A DNA stretch of 64,000 nt from Isoperla grammatica (lineage: Eukaryota; Arthropoda; Insecta; Plecoptera; Perlodidae). Below are positions 1 to 10,673 of the stretch, one piece after another. Position 1 is the stretch's first letter. The number at the start of each line of letters is the position of its first letter. Location of the stretch: NCBI GenBank assembly GCA_945910005.1, contig OX246740.1, positions 60,517,945 to 60,581,944 on the forward strand, in the 5' to 3' direction. The position numbers were made by a program, and so were the translations under genes. The notes under the pieces were generated by a model. It made no database searches. It was not told the origin of the DNA and saw only the letters and a program-made list of their open reading frames with translations.

Positions 1-480
1 CGTGTATAACCAATGAATGGTCTCTATCCACATTAGCTCGCTTCCATGTGAAATGAAAAGGTCCCTACGAGAGTGGGAGGAGGGGTCACGAAGTCTTCCA
101 TTAGTAGCAGAGTTATTTATTTAGTCCCCGTGATGACGTCATAAAAAGCAACGACGCAAGCCGAGAGCCACCGAACGCCATGTTTGTTTAACCTTTCCCG
201 AGTTTCAATTCGAAAACTACAAAAACCTCGTTCATAATATGACGAATATTTAAAACAAGACAAATACAACCAACGTCGACTGACTCGATGGGACTGCAAA
301 CAGCCTCGCTAGTATCACAATGGGGTAGTCAATTTTGTGTGGCAATATACTGTATTATATATTTTACAGATCTTTGGTCTGGAATAAATATTTAAGAATA
401 ATAATTGGGATGTGACCAATAGCGTACACGCAAGTACTTCCCACACTGCCATGAGTCAATACTGGCCCATACTATATCAG

Positions 481-485
481 TGTAT

Positions 486-537
<52 letters not shown>

Positions 538-538
538 A
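481..538 (+). repeat. (AAAT)n microsatellite bordering an assembly gap
   Basis: Uninterrupted TAAA repeats run into the gap, so the gap is probably a failure to assemble this or a larger simple repeat. Confidence 0.97.
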
Positions 539-738
539 NNNNNNNNNNNNNNNNNNNNNNNNNNNNNNNNNNNNNNNNNNNNNNNNNNNNNNNNNNNNNN
601 NNNNNNNNNNNNNNNNNNNNNNNNNNNNNNNNNNNNNNNNNNNNNNNNNNNNNNNNNNNNNNNNNNNNNNNNNNNNNNNNNNNNNNNNNNNNNNNNNNNN
701 NNNNNNNNNNNNNNNNNNNNNNNNNNNNNNNNNNNNNN
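539..738. other. Assembly gap (200 N)
   Basis: Exactly 200 undetermined bases, probably a placeholder of unknown true size. The sequence after the gap does not continue the AAAT repeat. Confidence 0.98.
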
Positions 739-1701
739 TAGTCTATGTGACAGAGAGATGTCCACTCCACGTGGACTGAAAGTGACCACAAATCAGAATG
801 CGAGTTTGGGACTATTCTCCAATAGGAAGGCTTTCACACTAATAGGCGGAGCTTTTATAAAACTATATTTGCAACAGGTTGTTTAGTGATGTATTGTGTT
901 GTACTACTCTACTACCCTTGAAACTTGCACAGAGAATAGAAATATTAAACTCCCTATGGTCTCTGGCGCGAAAGAGGATAGAGATGGAAACACGTTCGAT
1001 TTCGACCCAAACTCGGCTTCGGTCACCACTTTCTCTGTGCCCGAGGAGGCTGCATTTAGCGACGTGTAAAGTGTGGGATTCATAGCTGCAGGTAGTGTTG
1101 ACTAGACCCCATAAGATTAGCTAGAGCAGTCCCGGCTCATCAGGCTTGAGCCCGGAGAGCGCGAACTACTGTTCAAACTAAAACATTTGGCTTCACAAAC
1201 GTAATAGGAACATTTTCAACATTTTAAAACATTTTATAAATTACAAAAAAGTAGGTATTGAAGCAACGTATTATTGGCCAGGCTAATTTATTTATAATAA
1301 TGTAATGGTTACCAATAATTAATAGGTGGGGCACGTGACCGTGTGCCCTTACAGTAGAGCCGCCCCTGGACGTATGTATTATGACATGACTACTACAAGG
1401 TTTGATTATTACAGAAACACTCTTGGATCGAACTATTTGAGTGACAACTATAAATCATATTTAAAGCCCCAATAACCCACTTAGCGTACGGATGGCTTCT
1501 CACTATCGGGATTTAGTTTTCATTCATTTATTCGAACATGAATGTTTGTCAGGGTCAGGGTGTCAGACGAGACAATGGAAAGATGTTATGAAAACTTATG
1601 CTTTCTTTACTACAAACGTTGACAAGTTTCCGGGGTATCGTATTGACAGGAGAAACAAGAAGATGTTTGTCAGATCTCTGTGCTACGCCTCCTCAACGAT
1701 T

Positions 1702-1760
1702 GCCAAGTGGCGTGTCAAGTGCCAAGTGGCGTGTCAAGTGCCAAGTGGAGTGTTCAAGTT
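1702..1760 (+). repeat. 20-bp tandem triplication
   Basis: GCCAAGTGGCGTGTCAAGT is present twice, followed by a third, altered copy (GCCAAGTGGAGTGTTCAAG). It lies in otherwise unique DNA. Confidence 0.9.
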
Positions 1761-3138
1761 AAGTGTATGTCTGTCTGTCTGCCCGGACGCAAGAGCGCTT
1801 TCACTAAGCGACTGCATGCTCCGTATTTTAACGACGGGTTTTGATAGCGTCGAGCCGGAAGCTGCCGTTAGAACCAGGGTTCTAATTGCGCATTGTTTGT
1901 GCGCATTGCCATCTTAGACGAGGTACTAAAGCCATGTTATTGCCTTGGTAACGGCTGCCTTAAGACTTTATTATTTATTGCACTATAGGTATGGGTCCGT
2001 GCAGTATCTGGGAGTATGTATGTGTAAGTAGCATGGCTCGCATTATGGGGAACTTGTTGACTGGTTCTCTCGCGTCTCCCGTTCCTATCTAAATTGGTCG
2101 TATTGGATTTTTCATAAGCGCTACCGCCTGTCCCAGAGAACATACAAGAAGCACACGCACATTCAAAGAAACTGATAAGTTTCCTCTTTGAAATGATATA
2201 AAACACTTTTATTAATCTCAAGTATGTATAAGGGTATAAATTAGTTCAGAGTTGAAGTGAACGTTGCTTGTACAGTGCAGTGTTGACAAATGTTAAGGAA
2301 AAAACCGTAACTATATTTGTATAGCCTACGCTTGTGAAAACTGAAAACAATGTGGCAACCGCGCTCGCTCGACAGCCGCGGAGTCCGCCTAATTTGGTGG
2401 TATTGTCGACACATTCACCCACATATCTCGTACTCATTTAAATGTGGGCAAAGTTCAACAACCAACTGATACGTGATATTGAGCAGTATAAACTGTCACG
2501 TATTGAGATGTAATTTGTTTTGATAAATTTTGTGTGTATCAAAAGATACTGCGAGCTACATGCTATATGAGCTCAGAGATCAGAAAGAACCATTTTGCTT
2601 CCCGCCTTCTCTATGCAAGTAGGCTCATTCGTGAGTGATGTGCGCTACATTTTCATTCGCTGAAAGAATTTCTTATCTAACTAACAACCACGCTGACTTA
2701 GCTTAGATAATGGTTTAGAAATATCTCCATGCCACGTATATCCAGAGAGGTGTGGTAAGAAATTAAAATATCTCGAGGGTTTCTTTTGCTTGCGTTTGAC
2801 AACCACGTTATTTTCGAACCCCCCCCCCCCCTCATCCTTTCGCCCCGCGCTCACCATCAGTCTTCTAATAAATGGAACCAAATTTATGTATTTACATGTA
2901 TTTCGAGTTCCATTCGATACAAGTTTCTTTCACGAGGCAACAGAAAACCCTAGAGAGGCGATGAAAACAGCTGCGCGTGGATATTTTAAGAGATGACTTT
3001 TAAGTTTTAACCATCAAAGCTAAGAGACTCCGTCGGTTCGAGAACCACACGACAATAACCTTGCTTGCGTGTATCGATATCACGCACAACCCGACACTCG
3101 TCACAGTGGCGGAACCGCGCAGGGGGAGGCACATTAGA

Positions 3139-3156
3139 GGGGGGGGGGGGGGGGGG
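3139..3156 (+). repeat. poly(G), 18
   Basis: Uninterrupted G run in unique DNA; G-quadruplex prone. Confidence 0.95.
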
Positions 3157-3398
3157 ACACACATTGGAGAAAGTATTTAGCAGACTACTTTAGCACCAAC
3201 ACCTGCCTCCACCAACAAGGTACAAACCATATAATTGTTTTGAGTTAACTTACCCCATTGTAACGCACGGGTTAACTGAGTTGAATTCGCCGGCATACTG
3301 TCGAAAACATGTCCACTACAACATTCAAATCGAGAGATTTTGCCAGGGTATGTTCTATTCACATGACAGCAAAGTTCGAGAGTCTTGTGCTACCCATA

Positions 3399-3665
3399 CT
3401 ATTTCTCAGATACGTTTTCACGGATGTATTGTTCTATTGTAGTAGCAATATAACCACGTTGTTCTACGTGTTCCCTCACTTGTTCATTCACTTCATTAGT
3501 ATTTACAATAACTTGCGAACGAGGCACACTGGAGGGAGACAGTCGCAAGTTGATAACAGGCACTAATCGCACTATACTTAACGAATTGTTAGTTTTAGAT
3601 TTTTTGCTATTGATATTTTTTAATAGTTCTGCAATAGAGCCTGCAGGGCGTTTATTTGATGACAT
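3399..3665 (-). CDS. Unrecognised small ORF (possible exon or relic)
   Basis: From an internal ATG at 3665 the minus strand reads MSSNKRPAGSIAELLKNINS and continues for 88 residues with a lysine-rich stretch and a C-terminal half that could be helical (NEVNEQVREHVEQRGYIATT). The frame is open further upstream to about 4022 without looking protein-like. The N-terminus superficially resembles nuclear or transposon-encoded proteins, but no domain can be named. No clear donor or polyadenylation context was identified. It is listed because it is non-repetitive and looks less random than its neighbours; it may be chance. Confidence 0.18.
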   Translation of the reverse strand: MSSNKRPAGSIAELLKNINSKKSKTNNSLSIVRLVPVINLRLSPSSVPRSQVIVNTNEVNEQVREHVEQRGYIATTIEQYIRENVSEK

Positions 3666-5008
3666 TTTCCGATACATTTGGAAAATATAACCGCGCACAG
3701 ATAATAAATTACACACTAGTAAAAATTCCCAAACGATCACCGTGAAAACCAAACAATAACAACTTTCGCGACTCGGGAACGTCGCGACATCATCTATCCT
3801 TCCATCACAACATTTACCCGTGAAATATCTTCTTCCTTGAAACTGTCTGTGACCATTACAATAACAGGTCTTGTATGTTTCTTGGAATTGACCAAGTCGT
3901 TGACAATTGTGAACCCGAGCCAGTTTTATCATAAAAGAGCGGAAGTCACCTCTAAATAAAATGTATATATTCTCAACGAAAAATATTAGCAATATCCGGT
4001 TTACTGCTGGGCACAATAACATCTAACTTCGATCAAAATTAATACTTCGTTATTTTACGAACTCCATGAAAATAGCACTTTTGAGTAATGATTTAGATCG
4101 GGTGGGGGGCAACGGGGCCAACATAAATTTGGAGGGGGGGAATTGTCCCCCTTGCTCCCCCGTAGTGCCAGCACTGACTCGCCGCAAACAATTCAGTCAT
4201 CAAGTCGAGAGAATCGAACGGACGGTGGTAACTGTTCTCAGAGGGAGACAATACCACATCACACGAGTGTGTTACAACCCCTCACATGTAACACTAGTGT
4301 TATATAACCGTGGGAGAGGGCGTGTTCAAACCTATACTCGCGTAGAACGTGAAACAGCGGGTTTCATTATAGAATGTCAATCAGTACTTCGAGACAAAAG
4401 CAATCGAACCGGTCACATTTCGATTAGCACAATAAATGTTGGCTCTCTCGATGCTTCGTCGGGTTCGCGGAAATGTTTAAACCCTTCATTAGGGATCGAG
4501 AGTCCCCACGCACAGCCGATCCAATCAAAGCCCTCAAAGAGACGATCAGAGTGCTTTGGAACTAGATGACCTCAAGCTTTCTAACATGACACTGGAGTTT
4601 GGCCAAGGTGGAACGATCTGCAATCAGTTGTTTGAATCTGGGTAGGCCTACATTCACAAATCTTCTGTAAATGATTTGATCCTAGAATAGTAAGGTATCT
4701 CAGTGTTACATGTTTCTCTACGCCTAAACGCAAAAAAACCGCAAATATTTGTAATGAAAATTAATGAAAACAGCTAAATATTGTAATCGTTTACCACCGA
4801 TCATTCATAAACAAGACGAAAAATACAATGTCCTTCTGGTCAGGATGTAAATTAGGATCAAATTCTAACGTTACCGCACAGTTTGACGAACATTTTCATA
4901 TTTGTATTTTGAAAACTTTCCCATGATATGTGAACGCTACAATATGCTCGGAACGAAATGGGCTGGCACTTTTAGAGCACTCTGTAAATTATATCAAAGG
5001 GAACATAT

Positions 5009-5362
5009 CTATTGAGCGAAAATTTAAGTACGCGAATCGTCTATTGCGCGAAAGCTCTAGTGCGCGAAAACTCTAGTCCGCGAAGAGTCTAATGCGCGAA
5101 TGCTTTAATCCGCGAAAACTCTAGACCGCGAAAACTCTAGTCCGCGAAAACTCTAGTCCGCGAAAAATATATTGAGCGAATAATTAAATGCGCGAAACTT
5201 CTAGTCCGCGAATACTTTAGTGCGCGAATGATCTAAGGACCGAGCGAAGAATTAAACTAGCGAATAGTCTATTGAGCGAATGTTCTAATACGCGAATAGC
5301 CTAATAAGCGAAAACTCTAGTCCGCGAAACCTCTAGTCCGCGAAAGCTCTAGTCCGCGAAAC
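5009..5362 (+). repeat. Degenerate 16-bp tandem array (CGCGAA core), left copy
   Basis: About 21 units of a 16-bp repeat with consensus SCGCGAAAACTCTAGT. The NCGCGAA half is nearly invariant while the other half varies (actctagt, gtctaatg, tgctttaat, aatatatt). Unequal constraint between the two halves differs from the other arrays here, which are homogeneous along the whole unit. GCGCGAAA is the reverse complement of TTTCGCGC, a form of the E2F/DP consensus TTTSGCGC. Confidence 0.8.
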
Positions 5363-5764
5363 CGGTCCCAACCACTACGTTCCAAAAACATCGCCTGACT
5401 AGTGCAGGCCACCCTGGATGGTAGGCGATACGCTACACACCGGAGCATTGCTAGTTGTGTGGATGCAGGCGTCTTCTTCAGTTGGGGTGTATATGGGGAT
5501 GACAATGTTCGCTTCAGCCTCATCGTGACGACCATGATTATGTTTTACTTACTCAATAAAATATATGAGATAGCAATGTGTAAATTTTAAATTCATTATA
5601 TATGCTCACGTTATGTGAAGACAATGGACTTATGAAATATGTTGTTGCATTTTTATTTGGTCAAGTGATATTTGGGCTTTACGCTCATATTTTGGCCACG
5701 AGGGTAATCGAGACGGTGCTTGGGTAATTACAAATATGAAAAACGCCACATGGCATCCATACCC

Positions 5765-5838
5765 AAGCCAGGATTCGAACTTGGAAAGCAACAACCGCGG
5801 TTTAATAGAATCACGCGTCACGCCAAACGCTGGCTTGT
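5765..5838 (-). repeat. tRNA-like SINE, copy 1
   Basis: The minus strand carries TTGGCGTGACGCGTGA (A-box-like) and AAGTTCGAATCC (near-perfect B box) about 35 bases later. Four of five T-stem pairs can form around the B box, but the acceptor does not close. The segment AACCGCGGTT before the B box recurs in a related copy near 7.2 kb. It is most likely a tRNA-derived SINE head. Confidence 0.5.
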
Positions 5839-6329
5839 TATTTAAACCATAACCCCTGATTGTAGGCTGAAATGTGAATAATAAACTTACAATAACGTGC
5901 TCGAAAGTGAATATAATCCATAATAGAACTCCAGTTCGTCCAACGTATAGACAACTAGATAAAATAACTTTAAATTATTGTGCCAAGAAGAAGTGGTTGT
6001 TATTTGCGTTCTGACATAAAACCTACCCATACCCATATGGATACGTACACTCCCGTTGCATGCACTGTCTTACCTTTACGTTCATTACACACAACGAAAT
6101 AGTGTGACATGCGTCGTTTTCGTTACAATATTCTCTTGAGAATTACTTGAGAATTGAGAATCACAACAAAATTGTAGTATTTTGATATTACTATTAACAA
6201 GCAGAAGGTGACTGTTACTATCCACGATTTACTTTACGTATGGTGTACATACAAATTATGACATGTTTGTTTATAGCCAACTTCAGTTTTATGGATAATC
6301 TACGGATATAGCAATTCTAATATAAGTAT

Positions 6330-6402
6330 GCCCTGACTTGACATCGAACACAGATCTGCGGCATTGCACGCCATTGCTCTTCCCACTTGAGCTACCGGGA
6401 CG
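6330..6402 (-). repeat. tRNA-like SINE head (degenerate)
   Basis: Read on the minus strand, TAGCTCAAGTGGGAAGAGC forms a perfect D-arm (GCTC/GAGC) and matches the Pol III A box. It is followed by an anticodon-like arm (ATGGC GTGCAAT GCCGC) and a B box, TGTTCGATGTC. The acceptor and T stems pair poorly, so this is a tRNA-derived SINE or pseudogene rather than a functional tRNA. Confidence 0.55.
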
Positions 6403-6707
6403 ACATAAACTAACTTCTATTAAATTGATTAATTTGTTGTTGTATTGTTGACACATCGAACAGTGGACTGCATATACCGCAAAAATGTTTTACGTTTTGT
6501 AATTATATTTTAAAGTAAAAATTAATATATTCTCTTTGTATATACTCTCGATTCGTAATATCCTCGAATACAATAATCATATAAGCAAGTTGTGTTTGTT
6601 AAATTTTATCTTATTGGTAATCTACTTTGAAGAAATGTCATGTGTTTCATCACTTGTAAAAAAGAAGTAGAACACTTCAGATTAATTGGATGATTGATAT
6701 AATTTAA

Positions 6708-6742
6708 TTAAATAAAAATACAAAATTTGTATTTTTATTTAA
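6708..6742. repeat. Perfect 35-bp AT palindrome
   Basis: TTAAATAAAAATACAAA and its complement flank a single central A. It lies within the 3.5-kb inverted-repeat unit. It is consistent with a cruciform-prone site or a MITE remnant. Confidence 0.85.
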
Positions 6743-7221
6743 GTAAATACATTTAATGTGTTCATATTTACGAAGTTGTCAACTAATTTAGTAGAAGATG
6801 AAAATTAAAAAAAGAGGAAAATTCCCTTTTAAATACGTATTAACATTTGTTTATTGATAATTCGCCAAGACTAATGCCGTGTATAGTGGGGAAGGGGCTT
6901 GGGGGCTTCAGCCGAGTCAATTCCCCCTTAGCCTTCCCTGAAATCCCGTCGTTTAATTAAATTATTACATTTTAATATAATTAAATAAACATATGATCAC
7001 AACCATTTTTTATATACCAACCACTAACCATTTTTAATATATAATATTAATTTGTAAAGTACAAGACCAACCCTCATTAATTTAAACCTTGGACAAATTT
7101 GGAAGGTGACGATATTTCGGGTCTTCTTACATTTTTTTTTTTTACCACCAGTGAAAATCGCGACGATGAGTGAGTGCTTAATTTATGAAGAAGCATTCAT
7201 GTCATGGTTAACATGCGCTAC

Positions 7222-7300
7222 ACAGGATTCAAATCTGAATGCCAGAACCGCGGTTTACTACTCTAACGACAAGCCGTCAATGACCGCCTATCGTTGGCTT
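7222..7300 (-). repeat. tRNA-like SINE, copy 2
   Basis: Minus-strand sequence shares TAAACCGCGGTT and a B-box-like ATTTGAATCCTG at matching spacing with the copy near 5.8 kb, also on the minus strand. It is more diverged, with a weakened A box. Two same-strand copies about 1.45 kb apart inside the inverted-repeat unit could be independent insertions or an internal duplication. Confidence 0.4.
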
Positions 7301-8164
7301 TGGTTCATTTTACATGCATATGATTTACCATGAAAAAGCATAGTAATATTATCTGAATATTTTAACTCCAAGTAATGTGCGCGTGGTAAATTAAAGGTTG
7401 CTCTTCTTGTGTTATTAAGTACATAATCGAAATAATCAAATCACTTACCGATACCTTACATATTCATAACAAAAATATGCTGTCTGCGCTGTGTATTATA
7501 CCGAAATGGACGTAAGCGCAAATTTGTTATAACTAGAGTTTTTGTATGTGTCGTTTATCTTGATTTATTACCATTAATAATTCGTGAAGCAATAAGAACC
7601 TGGAATACACGAATATTACTTTTAATATTACTGAATAGAATAGACATTAAATAAATAAATAAAATAAAATGTGTAAACCAATTGGGTGTGATAACGTGAA
7701 CATGCTGCTTGTGTGGAGACATCATTGTAAATAAATCACTGTATTGTTAACCTACATCAGTATAAGAATACTTATTACTACCTAGTAAAGTTACGGTGAA
7801 AACTAAAATACTGGGAGATTGAGATATCTATTTTCTCCACATCTAAATAATACTTGTGTCAATTGTGATTGAGTGACAACGTCATTTGACGTTATCAGGA
7901 GTGGACCACCTGACAGCACAAAATGTATAATACGTGATATATATACGCAAACAGGTAACATTAACAAGCAACCGCTCGCAATCGGTGATGATGACGGGGC
8001 GATGGTGAGGGGGGGGAAGGGGGGGTGACCCTTGGCGGCACGGTAGGTTAAGCGCAAGAACGGCACATCAATATTCTTGGCAGGCGGTCTGAGTCGAACG
8101 TTTTCAGGTCCGACAATATACACAGTATACCTGACCGCAGATATCCTGCTGCGCCTTAATGCAA

Positions 8165-8549
8165 AGAAAACTCTAATGCGCGAAAGTTCTATTGCGCGAA
8201 AACTCTAGTCCGCGAAAACTCTAGTGCGCGAATAGCCTATTGCGCGAAATTTCTAGTAAGCGAAACCTTAGGTGCGCGAAGAGTCTAGTCCGCGAACACC
8301 TTAATGCGCGAAAAATCTGTTGCGCGAAAACTCTAGTCCGCGAAAACTCTAGTGCGCGAATAGCCTATTGCGCGAAATTTCCAGTAAGCGAAACCTTAAG
8401 TGCGCGAAAAGTCTAGTGCGCGAAATATCTAGTTAGCGAATCTTCTAATGCGCGAATACTCTAGTGAGCGAAAGTTCTATTGCGCGAATGATCGGGTGCG
8501 CGAATTTCGCTAACTAGAACTTTCGCGCACTTAAATTTTCGCTCAATAG
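8165..8549 (+). repeat. Degenerate 16-bp tandem array (CGCGAA core), right copy with terminal inversion
   Basis: About 24 units of the same 16-bp family as at 5.0-5.4 kb. Most run in the same orientation as the left array, but the last three units (about 8498-8549) are inverted and provide the right 28-bp inverted terminus. An internal duplication is visible: the pattern around 8195-8270 recurs around 8325-8400, a spacing of about 128 bp or eight units. Confidence 0.8.
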
Positions 8550-8648
8550 CTATGCAGCCATATCAAACCAGAGTTGTATAGAGCCCAGCTGCACGTTGGG
8601 TAAAGGCCCAAAGCCAGCGAGTGCTTCTACATTAGCTCGTCGGGTTTA

Positions 8649-8863
8649 GTTGAGAAACTGTAAGAATGACGGCCCCCGCCTTATCCCCACCATTGCTACC
8701 CGACCCCCCCCCCCCTCAACTCCATGAAACAACAAACTGAACAACTGAAACAAACTGATTTTCAGTTACGCATTTCATTTTGTTAGGTTGTCACGTTGTT
8801 GAGGGGGGTCGGGTAGCAGTGGTGGGGATATGGAGGGGGCCGTCATTCTTACAGTTTCTCAAC
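8649..8863. mobile_element. Tc1/mariner-like MITE with TA duplication
   Basis: A 215-bp element begins GTTGAGAAACTGTAAGAATG and ends with its reverse complement, flanked on both sides by TA (8647-8648, 8864-8865). The arms (8649-8720 and 8798-8863) pair over about 66 bp with a few mismatches plus a poly(C) length difference. There is no coding capacity. Long inverted repeats, small size and a TA duplication fit a mariner-type MITE. Confidence 0.75.
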
Positions 8864-8933
8864 TATAGTACATCGATGCCATTACAGGTTACAGGTCGAA
8901 GTATTGGGCACCGTTGTACTACTCTTTAGCGTA

Positions 8934-9358
8934 CCTCAAGCCAGTGCCTTCTTCAGTGCTGAACGCGGTCTACTCTACTTCAAGGCAGTGCCTTCTTCAG
9001 TGCTGTACGCGGTCTACTCTACCTCAAGCCAGTGCCTTCAGTGCTGAACGCGGTCTACTCTACCTCAAGCCAGTGCCTTCAGTGCTGTACGCGGTCTACT
9101 CTACCTCAAGCCAGTGCCTTCAGTGCTGAACGCGGTCTACTCTACCTCAAGCCAGTGCCTTCTTCAGTGCTGAACGCGGTCTACTCTACTTCAAGCCAGT
9201 GCCTTCTTCAGTGCTGTACGCGGTCTACTCTACCTCAACCAGTGCCTTCTTCAGTGCTGAACGCGGTCTACTCTATACCTCAAGCCAGTGCCTTCTTCAG
9301 TGCTGAACGCGGTCTACTCTACCTCAACCAGTGCCTTCTTCAGTGCTGAACGCGGTCT
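8934..9358 (+). repeat. 44/41-bp minisatellite, about 10 copies
   Basis: The unit contains GCCAGTGCCTTCTTCAGTGC and GAACGCGGTCTACTCTACC. Copies differ by presence or absence of a TTC triplet, by GAACGC versus GTACGC, and by CAAGCC versus CAACC. Frames through it are open only because of repetition. Confidence 0.92.
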
Positions 9359-10603
9359 ACATAACTCGTGTTTTGTTCATGAGAGCGAAACACAAGCCTG
9401 AAACATTTGACAGATACTTCCGAGACGCTCACGAGATATTTACTAGTGTCATGAATCGTGTTCACTTGTATTACCCCTTTACACCAAACCGATCTATGAC
9501 AGCAGCGCGAGAGTTTCCAGTATCCGCCGCACGACATGAGCGCCACGGGAAATAATTTCCTGGACTCATAATGAGCACGGTTGCGTCTCAAGTTGTCACT
9601 TTGCAGCTCGGATGAGAACCAAGACATATTAGGGGTAGTTGAAAGAATCGCGAAAAGAGAAGGTGGTGAAGAAAACTTCTCGGTTAAATTTAAATGTTAT
9701 TAAGGGCACGTTTATTTTAAAGCTCTTGGACACGAAAAGGTACAAACACATTTTAAATCCCATTACAGAACGTTAACTTATTCCGAATGCAAGAGCTTTC
9801 GGGAATAAATTCTCCCCTTTTCTATGGCGAGATCTTTTTTAACCCAAAGTTGTTAATTGATGGAAACAAATGTTATCAGCCCGTAAGCCCGCGCGTCGCA
9901 CGGGTAGGTGTTGGTTATAAGGATGAATACACTTGTCTATTGTCTATTGTACACATTGCGTCACGTACATACATCCTCCAGCAACACACACGTGGACGTG
10001 GCACTGCATAACCAGTTCCACGCAGATAACAATATCGTAAGACGATTTAGAAGAAAAGATGCATAACAGTTGAAACACACTTTATAATTTGTTACTTTCA
10101 CGAAGTTTTCCAATTCGTAAAGCTACCATTTTTTTATTATTCTGACGCCAACCTTTGCCCCGTTTCCTAGAAGAAGCACATAGCTGCAAGAACTTGTAAC
10201 ATTCGTTACGACTGTAGTTTACCTTACCATAACACACCTTTCATATCAGAAGCAGAAGCATTTCAAGCAAGCAGAGATCAAGAATTGTGAACATTATGAA
10301 GAATAAGTAATAACCACTACGCGTTATTTCAGAATTTCTCTACGTGTAAGTAAGCGAGAGACGGAAGAAAAAGCATTCAATTTATATAGATGAATAGAAA
10401 CCCAAAACCAAGCATCAGTTTCCAGGCCCGAAGAACAAGAAGGGGTGTTTGATCGGGCATTGCATTGCGAGTACCACGACCCAGCAACACTTGCGATGCG
10501 AGTCACGTGCTCGGCAAAGGGGGCGTGGCCACACAATCTTGGGCGTGCACGGGTCATTATTATTCTTCGTTGGCAACAAATTAGTTGTTCGTGTTTTCAT
10601 AAC

Positions 10604-10673
10604 GACGTAATCATATGGTTCACTGGAGCCACCTTCACAGGCGGAGATCGGGGGTTCGACTTCCGCTACCCGC
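10604..10673 (+). repeat. tRNA-like sequence
   Basis: ATGGTTCACTGGAGC is followed by an arm that can pair (CC-CC around TTCACA with GG-GG) and by a B box, GGGGGTTCGACTTCC. The T stem is partly paired; the acceptor is not. It is a probable SINE head or tRNA relic. Confidence 0.4.

Larger units (their letters stand above)
739..5008. other. Unique AT-rich DNA, no gene recognised
   Basis: Apart from the small minus-strand ORF at 3399-3665, a C13 tract at 2819 and the G18 tract, I see no coding or structural signal. A G/C-rich patch at 4080-4170 (GGGGGCAACGGGGCC and AATTGTCCCCC) resembles a decayed transposon end. Confidence 0.5.
5009..8549. mobile_element. 3.54-kb unit bounded by 28-bp inverted repeats, with subterminal 16-bp arrays
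   Basis: The left end begins CTATTGAGCGAAAATTTAAG and continues to 5036. The reverse complement of 8522-8549 is identical over 27 of 28 positions. Immediately inside each end lies an array of a 16-bp unit built on CGCGAA. The interior is AT-rich and carries tRNA-like SINE sequences and no recognisable transposase. The flanks (gaacatat on the left, ctatgcag on the right) show no clear target-site duplication. I infer a large non-autonomous DNA transposon whose arrays could be transposase-binding subterminal repeats. The alternative is a minisatellite that spread by duplication with a local inversion at its right edge. Confidence 0.55.

Noticed and set aside
3747..3767. AACCAAACAATAACAACTTT shared with 54146-54166
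   Set aside because: The match is only about 20 bp and the flanks do not align, so a common repeat cannot be claimed.
4066..4569. 167-codon ATG-initiated frame
   Set aside because: Part of it reads through G/C-rich decayed repeat sequence and no domain is recognisable.
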